Shown here piece by piece: positions 7,984 through 16,286 of a stretch of DNA of 36,610 nucleotides. Below the pieces are notes generated by a model that was not told where the DNA came from, did no database searches, and saw nothing but the letters and a program-made list of their open reading frames with translations. The stretch spans positions 1-36,610 of the forward strand of contig SUPR01000030.1 of NCBI GenBank assembly GCA_005191425.1, written 5' to 3'. The DNA is from Candidatus Helarchaeota ASGARD archaeon Hel_GB_B. GTDB lineage: Archaea; Asgardarchaeota; Lokiarchaeia; Helarchaeales; HEL-GB-B. Made by a program: the position numbers and the translations under genes. Numbering within the stretch: the stretch's first letter is position 1; every line of letters starts with the position of its first letter.

Positions 7984-9408
7984 CTATTTAACTTTAAATC
8001 CATATTTTTTTAATGAATTTTTCATGTCATTTTTAAAGGATTCAGGGGTACCTTCTAAAAATGCTCCTACCATATCTATACCCTCTACAATATCCGAATT
8101 TCTTGACTTTGCCTTCTGTTCTGCCATTGTCCCAATAGCTATTTTTGCAATTTGCCTAAAATGCTCCGGCGTTTCTAATATAATCTTGTCGAATATTTCT
8201 TTTATCCTTGGTTCCCATCTCATCCCTTCAGATTTCTCACTTTTTTTAATTTCCTCTTTCGGTTCAATCCCAAACTCTCGTCCTGTGGTTAAGTCTTTTA
8301 GATATGTTTTTAATATTGCTACATATGATTTAACTCTCTCTTCATCTCTTATTATTGCTTTCTGCGCCCATTTAGAACAATAATCACATTCATCACACAT
8401 CGCATTACAGTTCTGATTCTTGAAAAATTCAATAAACCCATCTAACTTTGTATTATCAATTATAATTTTTGATTTTTGTTCTAAATCCAAGCATTTCCTC
8501 ATCCCTTCAATTGGATCCTTCTGATATGTCCCTTCCGCTGAAATAGAAATAGCCTGTATAATATCAATTAAATTTCCTTTATACTCCCGATTTGAATACG
8601 CATTAACTGACCTAATTATCCAATTCGTTGGCATTCTACGCCCTGCTATCTTAAAATTTTTTATCCCTATTCTCTCATAATGCACCAAATCTTCAGGCCT
8701 TATCCACCTACATTTTATTAACTCCACTGGATCTGAATATTTTATAATACTACAATTTAATATACACGTATCTATATACTTACCTTTCATTGGGTGGTCA
8801 GTTTGCGAAGAATGCCCCATAAGGTTATAATGATAAAGCCGAAATGGACACTGAAATAAACACCCATCCGTTAATAGTAAATTTAACTCACAATTGTATT
8901 TTCTAAGCGCTTTTTGCATCTTCTCTAAAGTCTTAAAATCCCTATTTATCATAGCATCCGGTGTTATCTCTGATGCTCCTAACTCAGCATAAAATTTTGC
9001 CCGATTGACCGAATTCACCGTTGCAATTGTCGATACCCTTATTTTTAATTCTGGAAATTGCTCATGTATTATTTGTATCAAAAATGGTATCGTCACTATT
9101 ACATAATCTGATCCTATATTAACTATCCACTCGAGATACTCTATTATCTTTCTATAATACCCCTTGTCATATTCTATATTTCCTAAACATGGCGCATTTA
9201 ATAAATAAGCAAATTTCATCCTATTTTTGTGTACTTCCTTTATGTATTCAGTAATTTCCTCCTCTGAAACCTCGGGTAATAAAAATGACGGCCTACCTCC
9301 ACCTATCGGCGTATTTGGCGCACTACCATACAAGTCTCTAACCGGATATTTTATTATTTTCTCAATAAGTTCTGGATCCCAATTTGTCGCTACAGTAAAT
9401 CGTGCCAT
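7984..9408 (-). CDS. U32-family iron-sulfur protein with PCP-reductase-like tail
   Basis: A protein of about 474 aa. Residues 1-290 resemble the peptidase U32 family (UbiU/UbiV, RlhA, YdcP type), TIM-barrel proteins that often bind Fe-S and act in hydroxylation of RNA or quinones. Visible are the barrel strand KIRVSTIATVNS with GASEITPDAMINRD, cysteines in DGCLFQCPFR and CILNCS, and IKCRWIRPEDL...GIKNFKIAGR. A second cysteine cluster, CNAMCDECDYC, follows. The C-terminal 65 residues (RWEPRIKEIFDKI, then PEHFRQIAKIAIGTMAEQK) resemble the PCP-reductase helical domain found at the end of BchB and on many anaerobe proteins. The substrate is unknown. I chose ATG 9408 over 9420 because GGAG lies eight bases upstream of it. 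Confidence is high for the U32 relation and moderate for the tail. Confidence 0.75.
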   Translation of the reverse strand: MARFTVATNWDPELIEKIIKYPVRDLYGSAPNTPIGGGRPSFLLPEVSEEEITEYIKEVHKNRMKFAYLLNAPCLGNIEYDKGYYRKIIEYLEWIVNIGSDYVIVTIPFLIQIIHEQFPELKIRVSTIATVNSVNRAKFYAELGASEITPDAMINRDFKTLEKMQKALRKYNCELNLLLTDGCLFQCPFRLYHYNLMGHSSQTDHPMKGKYIDTCILNCSIIKYSDPVELIKCRWIRPEDLVHYERIGIKNFKIAGRRMPTNWIIRSVNAYSNREYKGNLIDIIQAISISAEGTYQKDPIEGMRKCLDLEQKSKIIIDNTKLDGFIEFFKNQNCNAMCDECDYCSKWAQKAIIRDEERVKSYVAILKTYLKDLTTGREFGIEPKEEIKKSEKSEGMRWEPRIKEIFDKIILETPEHFRQIAKIAIGTMAEQKAKSRNSDIVEGIDMVGAFLEGTPESFKNDMKNSLKKYGFKVK

Positions 9409-9873
9409 ATATATCTCCATTAATCTTTTTTCATTTTTTTATTTTCTAACAAATTATTTTTGACTATTCTATAGCCTTTTTGGCTACTTTTTTATTATAT
9501 CTATTCAATATTCTTATTTTTTTAACCATTTATATGGTGCCCTACTCATTTATCTCGCTATTTAAAGATTTTTTAATGTAAAAATTAATATGAAATCTAA
9601 AATCTATTTTCTCATCTGCTCAATTTATCTTTATAAAAATAACTCAGGATTTCTTTTCATTATAGCTATAAATGCCCTTAATTACCTATTTAGACCTATT
9701 ATTTTATTTTTTTATTATTTTTCGCAACATCTTGCTCAATGTCCCTTCTATACCTCACTTATTTTTACTAATATTTGTAAAATCTTCCTTAATTTTATCT
9801 CACTGAAAATGAAATAAAATTATTTATATATTGTTAAAATACAAGACATTTTGAAAAAACTCGATTAACATTG
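9409..9873. other. intergenic region, no convincing gene
   Basis: The region holds the promoter side of the U32-like gene. A small hairpin (TAGCC, five T, GGCTA) at 9472-9486 is followed by a T run in plus-strand sense. A 75-codon hydrophobic open frame at 9590-9817 is rich in F, Y, I and L, as random T-rich DNA would be, and has no upstream ribosome site, so it is not called. Confidence 0.45.
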
Positions 9874-9888
9874 AGACATATTATGTCT
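9874..9888. promoter_or_regulatory. 15-base palindrome, possible operator
   Basis: AGACATA-T-TATGTCT is a perfect inverted repeat about 75 bases upstream of the TATA-like TATATAAA (9963-9970) of the LRR gene. Its shape suits a dimeric DNA-binding regulator. No other copy was noticed, so a regulatory role is only inferred. Confidence 0.25.
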
Positions 9889-9986
9889 GGTGCTAATTGA
9901 TATCTATTTATCCCAGCAAGATATCTCCTCTCATTTATTTAAACTTTACGTATTTAGGTATCTATATAAATTAGGGTGCTAAATCC

Positions 9987-10412
9987 ATGGAAAGCGAGAT
10001 TGGGGAAAGTATTCCCAAAAAACCCGGGAAAATTAAAAGATTTGGCAGATTTCTGTCCAAAGTTGGCAAAAAAGTACTCCCTGCAGTCGCCGATATTGCT
10101 ACAGGTGTATTTATTGGCCCCGCAGTCGCCCCTATCACTCAATTTATTGCCTCCAAATTGACCAACTATGGTATTTCAATTGATGAAGCAGAATTAACAA
10201 CACTCCCAGAATCCTTTAGTAATTTAAAATCACTTCAAACTCTAAATTTAAGATATAATAGATTAGATACTCTCCCGGAATCGTTATGCAATTTACCAAA
10301 CCTTAAAGAAATAATGATTACCAAAAATATGTTAGGAACTCAAGCAAATTCTATTATCAAAAAATGCAAAAAGAAGGGTATTAAAATCAATGATCCAGAC
10401 GAAAGATATTAA
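9987..10412 (+). CDS. short leucine-rich-repeat protein
   Basis: A 141-aa protein. A basic, glycine-rich N-terminal part (GKIKRFGRFLSKVGKKVLP) and a hydrophobic stretch (VADIATGVFIGPAVAPITQF) are followed from about residue 64 by two to three leucine-rich repeats of the L..LPESF.NL.SL..L.L..N.L type and a short capping tail. LRRs mediate protein binding; the partner is unknown. TATATAAA at 9963-9970 and AGGGTG eight bases before the ATG give good initiation signals. The repeat number is small for the family, so this may be a truncated or compact member. It stands alone between oppositely oriented genes. Confidence 0.75.
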   Translation: MESEIGESIPKKPGKIKRFGRFLSKVGKKVLPAVADIATGVFIGPAVAPITQFIASKLTNYGISIDEAELTTLPESFSNLKSLQTLNLRYNRLDTLPESLCNLPNLKEIMITKNMLGTQANSIIKKCKKKGIKINDPDERY

Positions 10413-10579
10413 TTTTTATGTCTTTTATTAAAAAAATTTAATATTTGTTTTCTTTTCCTGTAAAATTTAATATCATCCCAAAATTTAATCTTTAATAAAC
10501 TTCATAATTCTTTTAGATTTATGCCTAAATTTTCTTAAATAAAAAAATAAATATTGAATTTTATTCTATCTTCTTAAAT

Positions 10580-11029
10580 TCAATCTCTCGCTGCTGACGC
10601 CTGTAAAATTCCGCCAAATAACCCTGCTATAAATATTACTACAGATATTGAATGCACTATTCCTCCTGAAGCATATACAGGCAGCCCATTATAAATTGCC
10701 ATTACATTTACAAATATATCAAATGTAAGAAATAAGATTGCACCTATTAATACTGAATATCCGCCCTTCCAAAAACCTATGATTGCTCCTATTGTCAATA
10801 AAATTGAACTTATTATCCAAATTATTATTCCTGCTAACCAGCAATATGCAAATAGTGAGTAAGTTGACATATATCCAATTACTTCAGTCCACCTTGTAAA
10901 ATAGTATCCCAATAAATAGTGTGATGATGGGACCCCAACAAAACTTGGAGAAACTAAACCAGTTACTACCGCTAAAATGCCCGCAAATATAGCTACAAAA
11001 CCGCCAAATACAGTCCTAAATCCGCCCAT
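10580..11029 (-). CDS. four-helix membrane protein, unknown function
   Basis: A 149-aa hydrophobic protein with four likely membrane helices: VFGGFVAIFAGILAVVTGLV, LAGIIIWIISSILLTIGAII, YSVLIGAILFLTFDIFVNVM and VHSISVVIFIAGLFGGILQA. Short loops hold a YYFTRWTEVIGY segment. Small residues G and A are frequent within the helices, suggesting tight packing. I do not recognise the family. It stands alone, with an LRR gene convergent on one side and gene-free DNA on its promoter side. Confidence 0.7.
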   Translation of the reverse strand: MGGFRTVFGGFVAIFAGILAVVTGLVSPSFVGVPSSHYLLGYYFTRWTEVIGYMSTYSLFAYCWLAGIIIWIISSILLTIGAIIGFWKGGYSVLIGAILFLTFDIFVNVMAIYNGLPVYASGGIVHSISVVIFIAGLFGGILQASAARD

Positions 11030-11536
11030 TAGCTTATACCTTCTAATTTATTTTTTAATTTAAATTTCTGTTTTTTCTTTTTTGTTTTCTATTTCTAAAT
11101 TTTTTATTTTTTGACTTAATTTTTATAATTTTTATTGTTAGTATTTAGATAGAATTTTTTAATAAAAAGTTTCCGAATTAATGCTCCCATTACATTCCAA
11201 TATCCTAATTAAGAAATTAAATAAGTTTCAGGTGATTTTTTAGATATTAGCATATTTTCTAATTATTCATTACTTTTTTGCGTATATTGAAATTGGTATA
11301 TTATTTATATTCCATAACTCATTTACAATTAGAAATTCCCTTAAATTTCGTCCTTATATGGAAATTTTGTCTAAATTTTTGCTGCTAAAAAAGCGTAAAG
11401 TGCCAATAAAAAGATTCAATTTTAAGACTTCAGGACACTATAAATTTCAATATAAAGATAAGAAATAGAAGAAAATATGAGAAATAAATAGAGTTTTACC
11501 TATCAATTGATTTTACTGTACTTGGTTCTTTAAAGG
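11030..11536. other. intergenic region with one tiny open frame
   Basis: About 500 T-rich bases. A 36-codon plus-strand frame at 11358-11468 (MEILSKFLLLKKRKVPIK, then RFNFKTSGHYKFQYKDKK) has basic, protein-like content. A further protein-like piece (IEFYLSIDFTVLGSLKV) follows near 11490-11540 in another frame. I cannot decide between a real small protein and a gene remnant, and call neither. Confidence 0.35.
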
Positions 11537-11968
11537 TCATAGAAAATTCAAAATTTCTATTATTTCATCTTTAAACCGGTCTTTCATTTGATTTATCCTT
11601 AAAATGAAGTTTTCAATTATTTTAATTTGTTTTTGAATTTCTTTATTTTTTTTGTTATTTTCTATTTTCTCAATTAAATCTTTAAAATTATCGTTTATTT
11701 TGTTCACAGGGCAGATATATTTTTTTCTTAGTTTTCCATCACTCCAAAAATAGTGGTAATAATAGGGGCCATGTAATGATACACCATTATTACACCTGCA
11801 ACCTTTTTTTCCGCATTTTACATATTCGTAAATAAGAATACCAGATTCGCTGTCCTTAATTTGCAACATTAAATTTTTCCGTTTTTGAGTTAAGTCATCT
11901 AGTTTTTCATTTAATTTATTCAATAAATTGATTAAGTCCTCATCCCTTAATACTGTTTTTGATAACAT
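11537..11968 (-). CDS. DUF6788-type protein
   Basis: A 143-aa protein with a central zinc-ribbon-like core: YVKCGKKGCRCNNG, then HGPYYYHYFWSDGKLRKKY. This matches the DUF6788 pattern (CGK..CRC..G..HGPY.Y). Lysine- and glutamate-rich helices, probably coiled coil, lie on both sides (residues 10-45 and 95-140). The function is unknown; relatives are scattered among bacteria and archaea. It is the last gene before the 0.9-kb gene-free region at 12.0-12.9 kb. Confidence 0.72.
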   Translation of the reverse strand: MLSKTVLRDEDLINLLNKLNEKLDDLTQKRKNLMLQIKDSESGILIYEYVKCGKKGCRCNNGVSLHGPYYYHYFWSDGKLRKKYICPVNKINDNFKDLIEKIENNKKNKEIQKQIKIIENFILRINQMKDRFKDEIIEILNFL

Positions 11969-12021
11969 TTTCTAATTATCACTTATAAAGTTTATTAATA
12001 AATAATAATAAATAAATTAAT

Positions 12022-12034
12022 ACTTTACATAAGA
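12022..12034 (+). repeat. 13-mer repeat copy 1
   Basis: ACTTTACATAAGA, an exact match to the copies at 12629-12641 and 12856-12868. Unlike those two, this copy has no matching left arm, so it is not part of a hairpin. Confidence 0.55.
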
Positions 12035-12094
12035 TATTAATCATTTAAAAATTATTCGGTATTTAAAAACCCTTATATACATATTACATAGATT

Positions 12095-12123
12095 GTTTAT
12101 AAACCCATGGTTTATTTATAAAC
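12095..12123. repeat. nested AT-rich palindrome
   Basis: GTTTATAAA and TTTATAAAC form nine-base inverted arms, with an inner inverted pair AAACC/GGTTT around CAT. A long AT run follows (12124-12170). It could be a protein-binding dyad or an unwinding element, or simply opposing TATA boxes. Confidence 0.5.
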
Positions 12124-12586
12124 TATTTTTAAATATATATAAATCTCATACTTATATATTAAATATTGTGTAGTTCCCTCCTATATTTCCACTCCAAGTA
12201 TTATACTGAACCTGAAGTATCTTTTATCTAAATAATTTTAATATTATATTTAACTTATTAGACAAATTGATATTTAAATTACTTATTTAATTTACCTATT
12301 GAAATATAATTTTTTAATATAAAAAAAAATAAAGCATTATAATTTTTTGAAATCTCCAGAGGAAATTAAGGGGTAAGGGAATTATTAGACAAATAAAACA
12401 TAGGCAAAAAAAGAATAAACTCCCTAATTTCCATTGGAAACATTTTTGAAAAAATAAAAAAATAAAAAACTAAACCCAAATTTGAAGAAAAAATAAAGAA
12501 AAAAATGCATTCATAATGTAAAAAAAGATAGATAAATAGTCAAATCTTCCGAATTATAATGCAATAAAATAAAAATCAATCGTAAA

Positions 12587-12690
12587 TAGGAAGTAATCTT
12601 GTGTAATATTATCAACTTTTCATTATTGACTTTACATAAGATAATAAGTGATTAATTTTTTTTTACGATAAAGATGACCTGGTATTATTT
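12587..12690. repeat. duplicated hairpin element, copy A
   Basis: Arms ATCTTGTGTAA (12596-12606) and TTACATAAGAT (12632-12642) can form an 11-base-pair stem including one G-T pair. A small inner TCAA/TTGA stem is possible. A shared ACCTGG box follows at 12677-12682. Copy B repeats this layout with almost the same spacing (87 against 88 bases from the left arm to the end of the box). Confidence 0.6.
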
Positions 12691-12813
12691 TAGACATAAA
12701 ATAATAATTAATTTAGAAAAAAAATCAGATAAAGTCAGGAAGATAAAAAAAAGAGTTAGATATGGAAAAAGGTCTTTCTATCATTACCTAGTAAAATGAA
12801 AATCTGTTATAAA

Positions 12814-12915
12814 AAGGATTAGATCTTATGTAATATAACAATTTTCACATTGCCAACTTTACATAAGAAAATGGGTTTATTTTTAGCATTTCATAATAAG
12901 AGATACCTGGAACTA
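12814..12915. repeat. duplicated hairpin element, copy B
   Basis: Arms TCTTATGTAA (12824-12833) and TTACATAAGA (12859-12868) pair perfectly, with A-T replacing the G-T pair of copy A. A CAAT/ATTG inner stem is possible and ACCTGG lies at 12905-12910. The loop sequences differ from copy A while the stem is kept, which suggests a selected structure. It abuts the stop of the NIF3-like gene and could also serve as its terminator. Confidence 0.6.
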
Positions 12916-13710
12916 TTTTGAGCTAAAAAATTTAATGGGTTCATTAGAAGGGACAAAAATGGATTTAATTTCAGGGATTTCAATTTGGAGGTCATGAGTT
13001 ACGAATTGTTCAAGGATAATATTAAGCCAATTATAAGGTAAAATGCAGATATTAATGTTGTAATCTTCTGCGAATCGGGCTTTAAAAAAGTCAATAGAGG
13101 AGCAGATGAGGGTATTGATATCTTGGTAGTAGCATTGAGCGATGAAATTTTCGGTAGGGGGGTCTTCAAGGTAGACCAAGATTTTATCGACAGGGAAGTT
13201 AATATTGTTATAGGGGGACACGTAGTTAATATATTTGAGGTTAAATTTAGTCTGGATGATATCGAGTAGTTGATTAAAATTCAGGTTATTTTGGTGGGGT
13301 TCAAAGATACGTCCTGAATCTTGGTTGTTAAAGTGGAAGACATTGACCATTTCAAGGTTAAGAATAGAGCCGATGCGTTCATGGATACCATAAGGTACAG
13401 AGAAAAAATCTTTAGGAATTTCTAGAATAACGACTTTTTTATCACGAAGGAATTTTAATTTTTGGTAGAGGTCATCAATTATATTAGGGCGAGACCAGGT
13501 ATGGAATAATAATAACAGGTCAGCTTTTTCTTCGATGAGAGTAGAGATAGCATTATAATTAAAATCAGGGGAAACGATACATTTGTTAATAGAGAATTTT
13601 TTAAGGTCATTAAGGTGAGTGGAACCAAATTTAATAATAGATTGGGGGTTTAATTCAATTATTTGGAGAATTTTTTTAAGTTTAGAGATGAACTCAGCTA
13701 AATTAATCAT
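12913..13710 (-). CDS. divergent NIF3-like (DUF34) protein
   Basis: A 265-aa protein that resembles the NIF3/YbgI family in layout. The N-terminal half has NKCIVSPDFNYNAISTLIEEKADLLLLFHTW, like the family strand-helix-strand ending in HH, then VPYGIHERIGSILNLE, like the GG.ND.LA..LGL segment. The C-terminal half has FIAQCYYQDINTLICSSID, then FFKARFAEDYNINICILPYN, like the family region before GHY..E. The paired metal-binding His is Phe-His here, and the C-terminal His...Glu pair is not seen, so the dinuclear metal site is probably incomplete. NIF3 proteins are conserved hexamers of debated function. The start has AAGGATG upstream. Its coding strand is C/T-rich, opposite to the usual purine bias of coding strands. 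Confidence 0.55.
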   Translation of the reverse strand: MINLAEFISKLKKILQIIELNPQSIIKFGSTHLNDLKKFSINKCIVSPDFNYNAISTLIEEKADLLLLFHTWSRPNIIDDLYQKLKFLRDKKVVILEIPKDFFSVPYGIHERIGSILNLEMVNVFHFNNQDSGRIFEPHQNNLNFNQLLDIIQTKFNLKYINYVSPYNNINFPVDKILVYLEDPPTENFIAQCYYQDINTLICSSIDFFKARFAEDYNINICILPYNWLNIILEQFVTHDLQIEIPEIKSIFVPSNEPIKFFSSK

Positions 13711-14363
13711 ATAAAAACATCCTTAAGAGGGAAGTATAAACATGAACTTAAGAGTGATTAATCAAGTAAAGACTAAGGAAAAGGATTTTAAAAACTTAAT
13801 GATACGAGATAAAAGTGAAAGAAGGGGCAATGAAAGTAGGTAAACAAAAAAAATGTAATAAAGACGGGAACAAACATTTCAAACAAAAGATAAGGACGGA
13901 TAGAGCAGAAATAAAAGAAAAGAAAGAAAAATAATAAAATAGTAGAAATTATTGAGATTTAAAAATTAATTAAGATAAGAGATCAGTTGATATTCAATGA
14001 AAATAAATGATTTATTTTTTGAATTATCTCATGAGGGGCGTTAATTTCTCTGAAATTGGGAGAAATAATAGATTATAATCAGTGTATATACGGTAAATCG
14101 GAACAATTTTTAAGGTGGACGAAAAAACTTTTCAATTACTTTTGGGAGAAATCAGAACATATAAAGCCATCGGATTTTTTGGTCAAATAAGAGGGCAAGT
14201 GGTAATAATTTTAATTTGAAAATTAAGAAAGTGAATGTTAAAAGTTGTGATAGACCAGTGGATACCGATTAAAAAAAGAATTGGAATAATATAAATAATA
14301 TAAATACTAAAAAGTAATAGAATAGAGACAAACAAATTTTATAAAAAGTAATGACGATCAGCA
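13711..14363. other. purine-rich intergenic region, no gene seen
   Basis: About 650 bases between divergent genes, strongly A/G-rich on the plus strand. A 33-codon frame from 13742 is not convincing. I see no RNA gene or repeat. It must hold the promoters of both flanking genes. Confidence 0.5.
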
Positions 14364-15071
14364 ATGACAGAAGATGAAGATAAAGAGAAAACCGAGGCAT
14401 ATAAGAAGTTTGCCGACAAATTGAAGATTGAGCAGTTAAAAGGAGAAGGAGAAAGGATTCAAGCGCTAAGAAAATTGGTACAAGAGTTTGAAAAAAATTA
14501 TGGTACGGATATTAAGTTAATGCCAGCGGAAATGCAAAATAAATATAGAGAAATGAGGAAACAAGCGGGTCTACCTGAAATTTCTGAAATAGAAGTAATT
14601 GGTCCAATGTCTGAAAAAAAAGAAAACACACCAGCAAATTTGGCTAACATTATATTAAAGTTAGGGATAGGTAGAAAGGACAAGACAGGTGGGCTTATGT
14701 TGCTCTCAGAACTAATTATGTTGTTAAGGACACAGACACCGCTGAAAAAAGTAAAAATAGGAGAAGTCAAAAGAGTATTAAAGAGATTAGAGAAAGAAGG
14801 GCTTATATCCGGCTTAAAAAGATTAAACTCAGGGGTAGAAATAGTTGAATTTTTACCGACCGGGTTTAACAAAGACCAAAACATAATATTATCATTAGCG
14901 TCATCAAATGGGGTTCTTACCTTAGAAGAAATTATGCTTAAATTAAATTGGGCGCAAGAGAGAGTTTTAAGAGTGTTGAAAACATTAGAAAAATCTAATA
15001 TTGCTAAAAGAGACCATAGTTATGCAGCCGGTCAAAAATGGTATTTTCCAGGGTTAATTAAAGACTCATAA
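14364..15071 (+). CDS. ESCRT-II subunit, Vps22/EAP30-like
   Basis: A 235-aa protein matching the EAP30 (Vps22/SNF8) family of the ESCRT-II membrane-remodelling complex. A charged helical N-terminal region (residues 1-80, EDKEKTEAYKKFADKLKIEQ) precedes two winged-helix domains. The first has GGLMLLSELIMLLRTQTPLK, then IGEVKRVLKRLEKEGLISGL. The second has SNGVLTLEEIMLKLNWAQER, then VLRVLKTLEKSNIAKRD and KWYFPGLI, close to the SNF8 ending (..ERA..VL..L..EG...D......YW.P.L). In eukaryotes ESCRT-II links ubiquitinated cargo and ESCRT-I to ESCRT-III; Asgard archaea encode homologues. No other ESCRT or ubiquitin gene lies in the window, so this subunit is separated from the usual cluster. The next gene begins 72 bases on in the same direction. 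Confidence 0.82.
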   Translation: MTEDEDKEKTEAYKKFADKLKIEQLKGEGERIQALRKLVQEFEKNYGTDIKLMPAEMQNKYREMRKQAGLPEISEIEVIGPMSEKKENTPANLANIILKLGIGRKDKTGGLMLLSELIMLLRTQTPLKKVKIGEVKRVLKRLEKEGLISGLKRLNSGVEIVEFLPTGFNKDQNIILSLASSNGVLTLEEIMLKLNWAQERVLRVLKTLEKSNIAKRDHSYAAGQKWYFPGLIKDS

Positions 15072-15143
15072 ATATTTTAAATATTTATAATAATAAGCTT
15101 TAAAAAAATCAATTTTTAAGAATATTTGATTAAATGAATTAAA

Positions 15144-16193
15144 ATGATGGTAAAATACTATAAAAAAATTTTTGGAATGTCAGGGGCACCAGTACATGAA
15201 ATAATAATTGAAGAATCAATAAAATTATTACCTGAAGAAATTCAGCAATTTTTATCTGAAAAAATAGACGGGAATAAAATTCCGCCCATAGCAACATTGG
15301 ACCACCACGAAAATTGGAGGATAATAAAGAAATTAGATACGATGTCATTATCTGATTTAATAATTGAAGGAGGGAGAGCAGAGGACCAATCATATAGGGC
15401 TAAAAAATATTATGTTGATGACCGGCCAATGAGTTCAATTTTTGGTGTTTCAGTCCCAAGTCTGACCCACTATTGGTGTTATGAATTATATAAATCAGTT
15501 AAAAAGGACGTGGGGTTAATTACGGTTAAAAATGTTAAGACGCCGTTTTGGTGGGTGCCTGGGGTAAATGTTATTATAGAAAAAATTCTTCAAATGCTGT
15601 CTAAAAAGAATATACCTTATCAAAGTGCACTTTCTAGGGCGTTAATTTATTGGGAAGATGATATATTTTATTATAGAGAAAAATACAATGACCCGTCACA
15701 TAGAGCAGAAATTTTTCTAATTTTAGGTCGGATATTACATTTATTAACAGATATAGGGGTCCCAGCCCATATTCATTGCGATACGCACATACCATATTTT
15801 GACCCAGATTCTTACGAATTTAATGTTGGATTTTGGATGAATGAACATAAAAGGATATGGAAGGTAAGAGGGGACGAACAAATCTTTTTTAATGATAAAT
15901 GGGAAAGTATTCTCTTATATTTCAACCGATATGCGGAGATATCTTCATTATTTGATTCTGATGATGTAGATGGGTTTGGAAAAGGAAAACCTTATAGATG
16001 GCCTAAAAAGGAAAGACTTGGGATATCTGGATATTTAAGTCAATCAGCTTGTAAACAAATAGGAAATATATTAATACCGCTAGCTTTCAGAATTACAGCG
16101 GGTATAATTTTATTATTTTTTAAGATATTTTTTCCAAGTTTTTGGAAAGACAATCGAGATAAATTTTTAAAGAATACTACTGATCAATTATAA
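15144..16193 (+). CDS. zinc phospholipase C / P1-nuclease-like protein
   Basis: A 349-aa protein with signs of the zinc-dependent phospholipase C and S1/P1 nuclease superfamily, all-helical enzymes with a three-zinc site. The main sign is GRILHLLTDIGVPAHIHCDT (about residues 192-211), matching the family H...D..PAH pattern. Further His and Asp residues are at APVHE (about residue 18), LDHHENW (about 53), THYWCYELY (about 109) and NEHKRIW (about 233). There is no N-terminal signal peptide, unlike secreted members. A hydrophobic segment near the C terminus (LIPLAFRITAGIILLFFKIFF) may bind the membrane. It would hydrolyse a phosphoester, but lipid or nucleic acid cannot be told apart. Its position between a Vps22-like and a longin-like gene hints at membrane work. 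Confidence 0.68.
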   Translation: MMVKYYKKIFGMSGAPVHEIIIEESIKLLPEEIQQFLSEKIDGNKIPPIATLDHHENWRIIKKLDTMSLSDLIIEGGRAEDQSYRAKKYYVDDRPMSSIFGVSVPSLTHYWCYELYKSVKKDVGLITVKNVKTPFWWVPGVNVIIEKILQMLSKKNIPYQSALSRALIYWEDDIFYYREKYNDPSHRAEIFLILGRILHLLTDIGVPAHIHCDTHIPYFDPDSYEFNVGFWMNEHKRIWKVRGDEQIFFNDKWESILLYFNRYAEISSLFDSDDVDGFGKGKPYRWPKKERLGISGYLSQSACKQIGNILIPLAFRITAGIILLFFKIFFPSFWKDNRDKFLKNTTDQL

Positions 16194-16286
16194 GATATGA
16201 TGAATGAAATCAACTTATGATTTTGCTCCCACATATTATTTAGATAATATTTACTTTTTAATTGTGTGTCTCTAAAATACAATAAT

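Larger units (their letters stand above)
11969..12912. other. gene-free region, candidate replication origin
   Basis: About 940 bases without an open frame. It holds three exact copies of the 13-mer ACTTTACATAAGA, a nested palindrome, an AT-rich stretch beside it and a duplicated hairpin element. Left of about 12.2 kb the plus strand is T- and C-rich even between genes; right of about 12.3 kb it is A- and G-rich, even across the minus-strand gene at 12913-13710. Such a flip together with repeats suits a replication origin, but no orc1/cdc6 gene is in the window and the 13-mer does not match the classical ORB consensus as I remember it. Confidence 0.35.

Noticed and set aside
7943-8383. 146-codon plus-strand frame
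   Set aside because: It lies antisense within the U32-like gene, whose reading shows clear motifs; this is a shadow frame.
9472-9492. Hairpin plus T run resembling a bacterial terminator
   Set aside because: No plus-strand gene ends upstream of it; it lies on the promoter side of the U32-like gene, so a terminator role has no support.
9590-9817. 75-codon hydrophobic open frame
   Set aside because: F/Y/I/L-rich content is what T-rich DNA gives by chance; no ribosome site and no family resemblance.
13742-13843. 33-codon plus-strand frame after the NIF3-like gene start
   Set aside because: Short, purine-rich by composition, no ribosome site, and overlaps the divergent promoter region.
16197-16240. 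C-box-like ATGATGA after the PLC-like gene, suggesting a C/D box RNA
   Set aside because: No D box (CTGA) or C'/D' pair at suitable spacing was found.
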